Source: Torreya grandis (lineage: Eukaryota; Streptophyta; Pinopsida; Cupressales; Taxaceae). From it: a stretch of DNA of 64,000 nt. The DNA is taken from the NCBI GenBank assembly GCA_037957365.1, contig JARHVA010001174.1, positions 1 through 64,000 on the forward strand, read 5' to 3'. A program made the translations under genes and the position numbers. This document shows positions 39,862-49,744 of the stretch, piece after piece. Every line of letters starts with the position of its first letter. The first letter of the stretch is position 1. The notes beneath the pieces were generated by a model. The model had not been told where the DNA came from. It saw only the letters and a list, made by a program, of their open reading frames with translations, and did not search any database.

Positions 39862-41820
39862 TCACATTTTAAAAACAAATATCTTTAACCCCCTTTATAA
39901 TTTTGAGGTTATTATTATACCAAGTTAGGATTAACCATTGTGATAAAGATCAATCTTTGATCTTAACCTTTATCTTTTAATTTATTTTTTAACATGTTTC
40001 TTGTTATAGCCATTATTTTTGGTTCATTTGATTTTATTTTTGGTCTATTTTAGCAAACCATTAGGTCTTTAATTAGAATTCAAAAATATTTCTATATATA
40101 CATAGTTTCTAGGAGACATTTAGAACAAACATTCTTGCATTACAATAGTTATGCAAAAATTACATATTATTTACACTAAATCATTAGAGCTACATCTAAA
40201 GTATTGTTACATTTTTCATGCTTAGGCTAAGGGTAAAATATGATAAATATAATCCAGGCTTAAAATCACACTTATACATAAAAATATGAGAGAGAGGATT
40301 AAATTTGAGTTTGAGCCCTCTTCATAGCATTGGAAATATAGTGAAACACATGGTATTTCAATGTGGATTGACCATGGATAGTCCAACTTAATCCCTTTTG
40401 CCTAATTCCCCCATATCTTATGTCTTAATTATTTGTGTAAGAAATTAGGGTTTCATATTTTAGGTGCATGTAAATACTAAAATCTGATTTATATATTACT
40501 TTATCTTGTACACTTGTAAAAAACATATCATGGTTGTACTTTTTTGCTACCTAAAGGCTTGCATTCACTATCTCTTTGTGCCTAATTTTTTTTATCTCTT
40601 TGTTTAACCATTATTATTATGATGACTAGGCCTTATATATTGTGAAAAATAAATAAACCTAATTATTATCCTTCACTACTAGTTCTATACCTATACCTAT
40701 TTTATAGCTCCCTAAACACTTGCATCCTAGACAAACACCTATGTCAATACAAGTGTCCACTTTTCCTATAAAGTTTCTAATACCCAAAATTCAGCCAAAT
40801 TTTCCAAAGAAATGTATCCTAAAGGTTAGCCTATGTGATTTAGTGTAAGATATTTTTAAAATGTATTGGTATATATAAAAGATAAAACCTCATTCATTTC
40901 TCACCTAAAAAAACCTAAAAACACCTAAAAATCACATACAACTCACAAGAAAATATACCAAGAATCACTAAATTAAGAATTGAAGTGAGAAAACCTATCC
41001 TATTTGTCTATATTTCCATATCAATCATAAGAGTAGTATTTTCATAGGTTTAAATAATTAAAAGAGTAACCCATAATCCATATTTTCTAAGTTGAAATCT
41101 AGGTCATTACATGTTTACTTATCACACATTACATCCTTGTGCACACACAAGCCAACTTGTAGGGGATAAATACATAATTTAGAGGCCCTATTCAGAGTAT
41201 TGTCTATGTAGGAAGTGCCCATTAACAAAGGGTTACTTGGGGTAGCTCAACACCATGATCCCACTAACCCATTTTTCTCATAGCCAATCTAAGGGTAAAG
41301 AGATAGGGTTTGATCATTTGAAAAAGAGTGACAACCTGTGCACACAATATAAATACATCAAAAGAAAGGTGATAGAAAACTCATAAGGCTTTAGTTGGTT
41401 GAATATATATCTAGTTAATATTATATATAGGAAACCTGTGAGGGTTAGACACCTGCATTGATGCACCTGTCTAGATCTGATATAAGTGTTCGAGGCCACA
41501 AAAATAATATTTACATAGTATGATGACTATTTCAAGATCATTTCGTAGTCCACTTCCATCTATTATATATTATACCTAGGTACACATAATAAACCAAATA
41601 AGTATCATTTGTTTCCAATTCATTATAATATATATCAACAGATATACTTTACTATTTTTAAAAATCTTAATTGTATATAAATTCAAAATATTATTTATTT
41701 GAGTTTTATATTCATTGGTCCAATTCTTAGGTTAGCTCACCATATTTATGTAAAATCTAATCTAATCCCCTTAACCCTATATACCCACACATATATCTAA
41801 CTTTAGTGTTAAATGTTTAG
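39862..41820 (+). repeat. LTR C, right fragment (diverged)
   Basis: Sequence after the outer gypsy element, presumed continuation of the LTR cut at 12785. Blocks near 40312 (gagccctcttcatagcattg) and 41185 (gccctattcagagtattg) resemble each other and the block gatccctcttcagagtattg in repeat A (about 926), so this is a distant relative of that LTR with an internal duplication of about 870 bp. No coding frame. Confidence 0.4.
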
Positions 41821-42183
41821 TGAACCTGACCTATTAGTTACATTATTAGATAAGTATTCTATAATTGATGCTCTTTGCTCTTTTTTCCCTAATATATTTT
41901 TTATTTATTTCCTCCATCATAGATGATATATATTATTTTTATACCTATGATTATGAAACTATTCAACTTTTTATCAAGGAATGAGTGAAAATTGAATATC
42001 ATTATCTTTTTAAAAATACATAAGCATGGCATCTTAAATATTTAAATGGTGGTAGATACCATCCCTCTAACCAGGTCCATGCCACACCATCCTAGGTGTT
42101 TTAGTGAATTTATTACTTATATTTTAAAAAGGATAAGAAGAAACTAAATATAAGTATGGTTGAAAAACCTATTTGATTGTGTG
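41821..42183 (+). other. Leader-like sequence after LTR C
   Basis: AGTGAACCTGACC at about 41820 parallels the primer-site-like sequence after repeat A copy 1. The block at about 42050-42100 (ataccatccctctaaccagg, then ccatgccacaccatcc) parallels the leader at 2100-2150. It is interrupted by the copia element at 42189. Confidence 0.35.
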
Positions 42184-42188
42184 CATTT
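42184..42188. repeat. Copia target duplication, left (cattt)
   Basis: cattt precedes the copia 5' LTR; an identical cattt follows the 3' LTR at 46804-46808. Confidence 0.9.
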
Positions 42189-43077
42189 TGTTAGGGTGTG
42201 GAGCTAAAAGCTTCAAATTTGTAGATGGGAACAGAAGGTTGCTGAAGAACCAGAAGCACTAGCATCAGCAGCATGACCGACGTCGGTCATGACTAGTGCA
42301 GAAGGCAACCAGCGATAGCAAGGAGTCGGCCGATGTCAGCAGAACCAGGCAAGCAGGGACCGACGTCGATCGCCTGTGTGTTCCAAAATTGTTCGTTGCA
42401 CGGACAGTTAGTTAAGTGAATGAAGTGTTTGCATGTAAAGGCCAGTTAGAGTCTTGAGCTGCATGGATAATTGTCTAAATTAAGAGTCTAAGTTATTGTT
42501 TAAGTCTGGGATCTATTTATAGACCCATTGGCATGTATTGCAAAGTATAAGCTGATAAGGTAGGTAAGGAAGTTCCTTCCATTGTAAGATCATTGAGTTG
42601 CAGGTTGTTGCAAGCTCATAGGAGATCTACATGTGTGAGTATGGTCTGTTGAATTGTAGGTTGCAGGTTCATGGAAGATCAACTTGAAGTACTATAGAGT
42701 GCTTGGTGAACTGACAGGGTTATTACTAACTGGTTGGAGAGGTGAACACCAATTCTGTGTGTGAGTTGGTTGTTGGGACCGTTTTTGGTAGGAGAGTGTT
42801 GAAGAAGAATTACTATACACTTGAGGTGTGGGAAGCCTCTGTAAGGTGGAAGAGTGTGGCGGCTCTTTATTGTATTCTTTTTTATAAAGTGTTAATACAA
42901 GATAGTGTATTATCTCTCATATTCTGTGCTATTGGTGAATTCTAGTTACTTGTGTTTCTAGTTATTTTTGCATTTATAATTGCTTATATTTGGTAATCAT
43001 ATTGTGCTCTTTCTGAGGAGCAAGATCCTAACAAGAGGGATCAAAATAGGTGTGTTTGTTCTTAGATTCCCCTATCA
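42189..43077 (+). repeat. Copia 5' LTR
   Basis: Starts TGTTAGGGTGTGG and ends CCCCTATCA. Its first 190 bp carry several GACGTC-type motifs, including a perfect 20-bp palindrome at 42272-42291 (catgaccgacgtcggtcatg). A TATA-like ctatttatagacc at about 42511 could mark the promoter. A small frame at 42742-42945 is present in both LTRs and is probably incidental. Confidence 0.95.
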
Positions 43078-43079
43078 AG

Positions 43080-43091
43080 TGGTATCAGAGC
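43080..43091 (+). other. Copia primer binding site
   Basis: TGGTATCAGAGC two bases after the 5' LTR; initiator-methionine tRNA type, standard for plant copia elements. Confidence 0.95.
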
Positions 43092-43186
43092 TTTTGGTTG
43101 GGATACTAACAGATTGGATTAGATCTGGTTAGTGTGTTTTGATTACAGATTACTCACAGGGTTTCTGTTTGAGTGGGAGTTGAGCA

Positions 43187-43945
43187 ATGGCAGAAGACAG
43201 TAAGCTACGAATGGAAAAGTTTAATGGCAAGAACTACCAATTATGGAGGATGCAGATTGAGGATTATCTGTATCAGAAATATTTATACTTACCATTGGGT
43301 GGGGTTGATTGCAAACCCCATGATATGAAGGATGAAGAATGGGAGGTTCTTGATCAGAAGGCTCTGGGATATATAAGATTGAGTCTTGCATCATCTGTGA
43401 TTTCTAGCTTATCATAGTGTAAGACAATGGTGGAGTTGATGGAATCTTTGGCAAATTTATATGAAAAACCCTCAGCTTCTAATAAGGTATTTCTTATGAA
43501 GCGTTTATTTAATTTGCAAATGTTAGAAGGTGGATCTGTTCATAGCCATCTTAGTGATTTCCATGGTTTGGTAAACTAGTTAAGTTTAGTCAATATTGTT
43601 TTTGATGATGAAATTAGAGCTCTCTTAATCTTGTGTTCATTACCTAAAAGTTGGGAAGGTTTGGTAATGGTAGTTTTTAATACTGTGTCTGCTTCAAAAG
43701 TCTTAAAAGTAGATGATGTTGTGAGTGTGATCTTGAATGAAGAGATACACAGGAAAAGCACAGGTGAATCATTAAGAAATGCTTTGAGTGTTGAAGGTAG
43801 AGGAAGGCAAAGAGAGAAGATAGAGCGTGGGAGATCAAGGTCCAAGATAGGCAGGAGATCCAAGTCCAGGTATGGTAGAATAACTTACTGGAAGTGTGGA
43901 AAGCAAGGGCACTTAAAGAAAGATTGTAGATCAGGTGAAGATTAG
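43187..43945 (+). pseudogene. Copia gag
   Basis: Starts MAEDSKLRMEKFNGKNYQLW, the usual start of plant copia gag (a Leu-x-Phe-x-Gly-x-N-Y-x-x-W motif). It continues through LMESLANLYEKPSASNKVFL, KRLFNLQM and SLPKSWEGLVM. A basic Arg/Ser-rich stretch precedes the zinc knuckle, which reads YWKCGKQGHLKKDC near 43885-43927; the first Cys is replaced by Tyr. In-frame stops occur after about codon 76, in the middle (VN-stop-LS) and soon after the knuckle. Every stop is one transition away from a sense codon. The start is the first ATG after the primer site that matches the family. Confidence 0.9.
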
Positions 43946-44630
43946 CATGAAGGACATGAAGAAGAAGTAGATGTTGCGAATTACGTTGCACGGGATGCTC
44001 TAGTATGTTCTTTAGATAAAGTTGAATCTTGGGTTTTAGATTCTGGTGCCTCTTTTCATGCATCCCCACATAGGGAATTTTTTCATGAGTATGTACAGGG
44101 AGACTTTGGAAAAATTTGTGTAGGGGCTGGTAAGCCTTGTCAGATGGTTGGCAAAGGGAAAGTGAAGATGAAATTGCAGACAGGTAACACATGGGTGTTA
44201 AAGGAGGTCATGCATGTCCCAATTTTGGAGTGGAATTTGATTTTTGTTAGAAGTTTGGGTGATGAGGGTTGCACAGTAACTCTCACAATGGACTCTTGGA
44301 AGGTTACCAAGAGTGCACTTGTTGTAGCTAGAGGTAAGAAAGTAGGTATGCTTTATCTATCTACTTGTATTATTGATTCTCTTTTTGGGTTATCTACTTT
44401 AGCTGTAGATTTGAAGATGTGGCTTAATAGGCTTGGTCACATGAATAAGAAAGAGATGCATGTTCTTGAGTCAAAGGGTATGCTTTCAGATTTGGAAGGT
44501 ATGGATCGTGATTTCTATATGCAAAAGAAGAAGGTAACGTTTCTTGAGGAATCTGATGTTAGTGATAAGAACAAGAAAGCCTTGGTTTTCAAGGAGAAGG
44601 TGACAGACAGAGTTCAACACAAGGGGTAGA
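43946..44630 (+). pseudogene. Copia protease and integrase pre-domain
   Basis: The protease active site is intact as WVLDSGASFHA (Asp codon 44039-44041), followed by GAGKPCQMVGKGKVKMKL and VLKEVMHVPILEWNLIFVRSL, the conserved protease body. The GAG-pre-integrase motif WLNRLGHMNKKEMHVLESKG lies at about 44420-44480, where the typical Trp-His-x-Arg-Leu-Gly-His has become Trp-Leu-Asn-Arg-Leu-Gly-His. The frame then drifts and stops at about 44629. The integrase core with its Asp-Asp-Glu triad is absent. Confidence 0.88.
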
Positions 44631-44689
44631 AGAATTCTAAGTAGAGCAAGGGTGATTTGGAAAAGGGTTTGATCTAAAAGGAGCTCACG

Positions 44690-44930
44690 AGAAAAAGTCA
44701 ATTCTCACTAGAAAAACACAGAGATTGACGTCGATAAGGAAAACCAGCGTCGGCGTCCAGACAGGGACCGACGTCAGCTATGTTCAGCCCAACGTCGGTG
44801 ACTCAAGGCAAATAACTACCGGCATCGGCCATGGAAAACCGATGTCAGTAAGAAGGCAATCACAGGGAACCGACATCAGTCGGGTGCAGACTGAGATGTG
44901 ACCAGCATCAGTTACTGAGATGAATTTTGG
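44690..44930. repeat. GACGTC-rich minisatellite replacing integrase
   Basis: About eight degenerate copies of an accgacgtcag-type core (near 44727, 44748, 44767, 44790, 44820, 44848, 44870 and 44903), spaced 20-33 bp. The same cores, including agggaccgacgtc, occur in the first 190 bp of both LTRs. The block is GC- and CpG-rich against a CpG-poor background. Confidence 0.75.
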
Positions 44931-45055
44931 GTGGACATCAAGTTGTCAAAGAGTCTCAAGCACCCATATAGAGGACTAAAGGCATAAGTAAGTTCTTAAA
45001 TTCATCATTTCCCTTCTTTACACTACTTGTTGCTCACTTATGGTATAGGACCATG

Positions 45056-45480
45056 AAGTTATTGAAGAAGTAGAACAGGTAGATCTAGGAAACAACGAGA
45101 GCTTGGCATGGATGAGGATGTGATTCCTTGGAGGAGAACCAAACAAAAGTTTTGGATGGAGTTGTCAGCTGAAAGTAAGTATTGAGAGACGAATGGATGT
45201 TTAGGATGAAGAAGAGCGAAAATGGATACGTGAGATGGAAGATCAGGGTATATGGTCTTGTATAAGCTGTAGGGCAATGAAGGTTTGATCATTGTGTTTC
45301 TCTTTACCAGGTTGGATAATATTAGCTACATTATCCTATTATTGTATGATGTGCTTGTTGCAAGGTTATATATACAGGGTATTTTTGAACTAAAGGTAAA
45401 GTTAGTTTAGAGGGATGTCATGGAGAATCTGGGAGTAGCAAGATTCTTTGGCATGAGTGTGTTTTAGAGACATGGAAGGT
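45056..45480 (+). pseudogene. Copia RT fragment
   Basis: Pieces of the C-terminal half of copia RT in different frames: VYGLV-stop-AVGQ (from the SLYGLKQAPRQW motif) near 45250, FDHCVSL near 45285, ILLLYDVLVA near 45330 (the LLYVDD(M/I)L box with a deleted base pair or codon), and VMENLGVARFFGM near 45420 (from MKDLG...LGM). The upstream RT part is missing. Clearly decayed. Confidence 0.75.
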
Positions 45481-45634
45481 CATATGTTGACTTTGTTTTA
45501 GGATGATTGTGTGAGACCGATTACCACGCCGATGGTTGGACAGTTCACATAACAGGTGTCTTGATTCACATAATGAGGTTGAGTGCATGGTATGTACTAA
45601 ACTTGAGTTTTCCCAAGTAGTGGGAGTTGTCACA

Positions 45635-45840
45635 AGTTAGGAGCCAATCTGGGAGAGAAGTACTGAAGGGTAGTTCAGTGGATTCTTAGAGGGACCAACA
45701 ACAGATGTACATGCTATGTAAGTTCAATTTATTTCCTACATGGTTTGTAGATGTGGATGTGGTAGGTGATTTGGATGATAGGTTTTGCACCATGGGATTT
45801 GTGGTGGTTGGTCTTCAAGAGTGATCTTGAGGAGGGATAC
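45635..45840 (+). pseudogene. Copia RNase H fragment
   Basis: The frames contain a VLKGSSVDS/ILRGT-type segment (normally HWEAVKWILRYLRGT) followed by FVDVDVVGDLDDRFCTMGFV, which corresponds to the Y(V/T)DADWAGD...R(R/K)ST(T/S)G(Y/F) block of copia RNase H near 45745-45800. The frame breaks soon after. It lies directly upstream of the purine tract, as expected. Confidence 0.75.
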
Positions 45841-45903
45841 AAAGCCAAGGGAACAAGATAGATAGAGTACAAGTACAGGTACAGGTTGCAGCTATTTATC
45901 TCC

Positions 45904-45914
45904 AAGTGGGAGAT
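45904..45914 (+). other. Copia polypurine tract
   Basis: aagtgggagat immediately before TGTTAGGG, the form seen in many plant copia elements. Confidence 0.9.
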
Positions 45915-46803
45915 TGTTAGGGTGTGGAGCTAAAAGCTTTAAATTTATAGATAGGAACAAAAGGTTGCTGAAGAACCAGAAGCACCAGCATCAATAGCAT
46001 GACCGACGTCAGTTATGACTAGTGTAGAAGCCAATCGACGATGGCAGGGAGTTGGTCGACGTCGGCAGAACCAGGCAAGTAGGGACCGACGTCAGTCGCC
46101 TGTGTGTTCCAGAACTGTTCATTACATGGATAGTTAGTTAAGTGAACAAAGTGTTTGCATGTAAAGGCCAGTTAGAGTCTTGAGCTACATGGATAATTGT
46201 CTAAATTAAGAGTCTAAGTTATTGTTTAAGTCTGGGATCTATTTATAGACCCATTGGCATGTATTGTAAAGTATGAGTTGATAAGGTAGGCAAGGCAGTT
46301 CCTTCCATTGTAAGATCATTGAGTTGCAGGTTGTTGTAAGCTCATAGGAGATCTACATGTGTGAGTATGGTCTGTTGAATTGCAGGTTATAGGTTCATGG
46401 GAGATCAACTTGAAGTACTATAGAGTGCTTGGTGAACTGGCAGGGTTATTACTGACTGGTTGGAGAGGTGAACACCAATTCTGTATGTGAGTTGGTTGTT
46501 GGGACCGTTTTTGGTAGGAGAGTGTTGAAGAAGAATTACTATACACTTGAGGTGTGGGAAGCCTCTGTAAGGTGGAAGAGTGTGGTGGCTCTTTATTGTA
46601 TTCTTTTCTGTAAAGTGTTAATACAAGATAGTGTATTGTCTCTCATATTCTGTGCTGTTGGTGAATTCTAGTTACTTGTGTTTCTAGTTATTTCTGCATT
46701 TATAATTGCTTATATTTGGTAATCATATTGTGCTCTTTCTGAGGAGAAAGATCCTAACAAGAGGGATCAGAACAAGTGTGTTTGTTCTTGGATTCCCCTA
46801 TCA
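45915..46803 (+). repeat. Copia 3' LTR
   Basis: 889 bp, same termini as the 5' LTR, no indels by eye. The 20-bp palindrome of the 5' LTR is broken here (cgacgtcagttatg), by changes consistent with decay of methylated cytosines. Confidence 0.95.
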
Positions 46804-46808
46804 CATTT
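46804..46808. repeat. Copia target duplication, right (cattt)
   Basis: Exact partner of 42184-42188. Confidence 0.9.
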
Positions 46809-46859
46809 TGACTCAAAAATTGTGAAGAGCTCCTCTTTGGCTTAGGAGGATGCCCTACA

Positions 46860-48127
46860 AATAAGAAAGAACTAAGGCAAATTTTTTTAATTAGATAGAT
46901 AGTTGAGTGGATTTCCTAGCAATAGATAGATCTTGAAAGCAAGAGATTCCTCAGGGGCTATCAATCTACACATTTAAACAATCAAGTTTATAAATAGGAA
47001 ATAAAGTACTTGCATTAGTAATCAAAAGGTACAAAAATTGAACACAAAAAATGCTTACTAAGAAATAGACTAGAAATGATTAAAATAATGATAAGTTAAT
47101 TAATATTAGTGTTAGGTGATTGGGGTCTACTTCAAAAAATTATAAAGGGGTATATGAACAAGTAGGGACATAGATAATTAGGTTTGATTGATTCTAGGTA
47201 GGTGAAAATAGCTTGCTAGAATTTGTTGCCATAGTGACCATCAACAGTTGCACTGACCATTAGTGGTTAAGGTGACCGTTAATGGTCAAGATGACCATCA
47301 ATGGTTAAGGTGATTGTTAGTGGTCAGGATGACCATCGATGGTTAGATAAACCATTGATGGTTGATACAACTTTTGATGATTACTATGTGTAGATCTAGG
47401 TTGGTGAAAAGGTTGATTGATAGGATCCTAAAGTGAAATTATGAGAGTTGGTTTGATGTTAGGATAAGGGTGAAAGGAAAATAAAGTAATTAAATGATAA
47501 AAATAAAGTACTTATCTTATAAGAGGTAGATTGGGTGGATGCTTGAGGTGGTTGACTCATGGGTGGAGTTTGGCATGTTTTTGATAGAGTAATAATACTT
47601 GGCACTTTGGTGGAACAATGATAATAAGTTGGCTCTCTAACATGGTAGCTATATTGTTAGATTATTGATGATGATTGACCTACAAAAATAAAATTTTGGA
47701 TGTATAGGCTCTTGATAAAAAATTAAATATGGATTTCACATCCTTTTTCCTCTCTTTTTATAGGCATGGTAAGAGAGTTGTAACAAGACATGAACTGGGC
47801 CTCCTAATTTTAACTCACACATGTAATGGTTTGCAACTAGATTTAGATGAGATATTTGTAGAAAAATAAGGTGGGTGAGTTTACATGTTGGTAGTCAAGG
47901 TGGTGGACTTTGACTATTGATAGACAAGGTGATTGTCAGTAGTTAACTTGATCATCAATGGTCGAGGGTAAAGGGTCAAATTGGGTAAAAGCTAAGGTTA
48001 AGCTAGTTTATTCAAATTAACTACATGTTAGGTTTAGTTAGGGGTCAGAGGGTTTGACTATTCCCAAGGGTGTCCAAAGCATATTTTGACACTTAGGATC
48101 ATAGTGTGAAAAATTTTGATCTCTACA
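46860..48127 (-). repeat. 3' LTR of minus-strand gypsy (left limit unknown)
   Basis: On the minus strand a purine tract is followed at 48127 by TGTAGAGATC, a plausible LTR start. The LTR would run towards lower coordinates; I cannot place its far end, and the limit given is only a guess short of the copia insertion. It contains the 19-bp minisatellite below and no coding frame. Confidence 0.45.
47229..47375. repeat. 19-bp minisatellite, palindromic core
   Basis: About seven units of 19 bp, for example tgaccatcaatggttaagg, tgaccgttaatggtcaaga and tgaccatcgatggttagat. The core accatcRatggt is self-complementary. Related single copies lie near 47950, 48800, 49390 and 49455. Confidence 0.85.
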
Positions 48128-48141
48128 TTTTCCCCCTTTTT
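48128..48141 (-). other. Polypurine tract of minus-strand gypsy
   Basis: Minus strand reads aaaaagggggaaaa directly before TGTAGAGATC. It has the form expected for a plus-strand primer and matches the direction of the gag-pol remnants at 53000-60600. Confidence 0.55.
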
Positions 48142-49740
48142 ATTATGTAGCTTGAATCAACAAACTAAAAAATAAAAAAAATGGATTACTAGTCAAAGGT
48201 TCAATTGCCCCGAGTATGGGAGGAGGTGTTCCCACTCAAATTGAAAGGTGATGAAGTAAATTGGAGTTGGGTACAAGTTTGATAAGGTGGCTGAAGGTGA
48301 TAAAAATGGTGGATATTATGAAGGTGGATGATAGGACAAGCACTAAAGCACAAATAGGTACATAAAGTGTGAAAAAAGGTGTGATAGCCAAGATCATGCA
48401 TAAATTAGGTTGCCATAGTTTAAAACAATAAAGGTAAATGCTAGGAAGAAAATGGATAAGTGGACCATGTGACTACATTTTAGGCATGGTGGTTAGGTAC
48501 ACTTACAAGTCTTTGAAGTGATGTCTATATTTTGTTTGGTATCCAAGGTAGGAAGTACTCTTAGTGAAAACAAAAATGGGTCAAGTGTCAGGTTATTCAA
48601 GGTAGAAAGTGCTCACAAAAAAACATAATTAGGTTAGGTAAGCATGAGGTGGTACAAGTTCAAAATATGTTAATATGGTAATATTGTCACTATAGTTAAA
48701 GGACTAAGAAAAAAGTGTCACAAAATACATTCTAGTTGAGCCAAAATAGACCATCAACAAGGTGATGAGATGGTCAGGGTGGGTAGAGAATGGTCACCCT
48801 AACCATCGATGGTTAGGGTACAAACCCTAAAATCCTAGTGGTCAAAAGTGAAATTTGAATCACTTTTTACCCATTATTACTTTTGCTTGGTTGACTTTGA
48901 GCTTTAATTTTTAGAACTTAGTAGTGAAAGGGATTACTAATGGTATTTTATTAAGTGGAAGGTGATTCTAGCTAAGTTGAAGGGTGGACTGAGGGGACCA
49001 ATCAGGGTGTAGGGAGCACATGGATGCAGATCAGGATGGGTAGGCCTATGAATGACTCCATGGTGGTGGTCACAAAATGAGGAAGGGGTGTCTTTAACTT
49101 AGTTACTTAGCTTGAATTTATGCATTAGTATTAGGTTGGGATGTTAGGGTTGGTTGAAATTCTTGGGTGTGGTTTGTGATGCCCTAGTTTAGGGTTTTTT
49201 GGGGAGGGAATATGGGTAAATTGGTGGATGAAAGCAAAAAATGATTGGGTGGGTAGGTTTTTGGGGTTGGTTAGGGGATAGGTTAGCAAATTATGCTACT
49301 TGAGTTGTTATTTGGGTAGGTTTGAGGGAAAAATAGGGTTTGGGTGTTTCAGCTTTGAAACACCCACAATGATTGTCAATGGTTAGGGTTGACCATCGAT
49401 GGTCGACATATTTAGAAAAAAGGATGCTTGATCATTAGTAGTCACCATGACCATCAATGGTTGACTAGGGTAGATAAGGTTTTTGATAAGTGTTTAAAAA
49501 TTTAAGGTAATGGAATGTTAGTGTGTTATGTATAGGTTGACATGGTAAGATTAGAGGGAAAACTTAGTGGGTACTAGGTAGATGGGTAGGATGGATAAGG
49601 AAATATGTCAGTTGTTTAAAGGTTAAGGTAGAGTAGGTTAGGCAATAATGGTGTAGGTGAAAAATCCATGTTTTTGAATTGGTGCAGGCTAAGGAGTAGA
49701 TATAGATACATGACTAAGTATCATGTATCTTTTCATAGAT
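48142..49740. other. Non-coding 3' region; palindrome at 48796-48819
   Basis: No coding frame seen. A perfect 24-bp palindrome lies at 48796-48819: accctaa, then ccatcgatgg, then ttagggt. Further copies of the core occur at 49394-49407 (gaccatcgatggtc) and about 49450. G/T-rich sequence fills 49080-49330. Confidence 0.5.
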
Positions 49741-49744
49741 ATAG

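Larger units (their letters stand above)
42189..46803 (+). mobile_element. Ty1/copia element, internally deleted
   Basis: A 4615-bp element with two LTRs of exactly 889 bp, a TGGTATCAGAGC primer site, a classic aagtgggagat purine tract and a perfect 5-bp target duplication. I count about 56 differences between LTRs, mostly C/T and G/A transitions, so about 94% identity. The internal part keeps gag, protease and the integrase pre-domain, then a minisatellite, then fragments of RT and RNase H. The integrase core and the N-terminal RT are missing. Stops in gag and pol make it non-autonomous. It is far better preserved than the gypsy elements. Confidence 0.95.

Noticed and set aside
43677..44192. 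171-codon minus-strand frame
   Set aside because: Antisense shadow of copia gag and protease, which have clear motifs on the plus strand.
44144..44629. 161-codon frame as a separate gene
   Set aside because: Internal Met within the copia protease and integrase pre-domain, not an independent start.
42742..46671. Two identical-looking 67-codon frames (42742-42945 and 46468-46671)
   Set aside because: They are the same segment of the two copia LTRs; preserved because the LTRs are similar, with no sign of a real protein.
47229..47375. CRISPR-like array
   Set aside because: Units are contiguous 19-bp repeats without unique spacers, in a plant nuclear context; it is a minisatellite.
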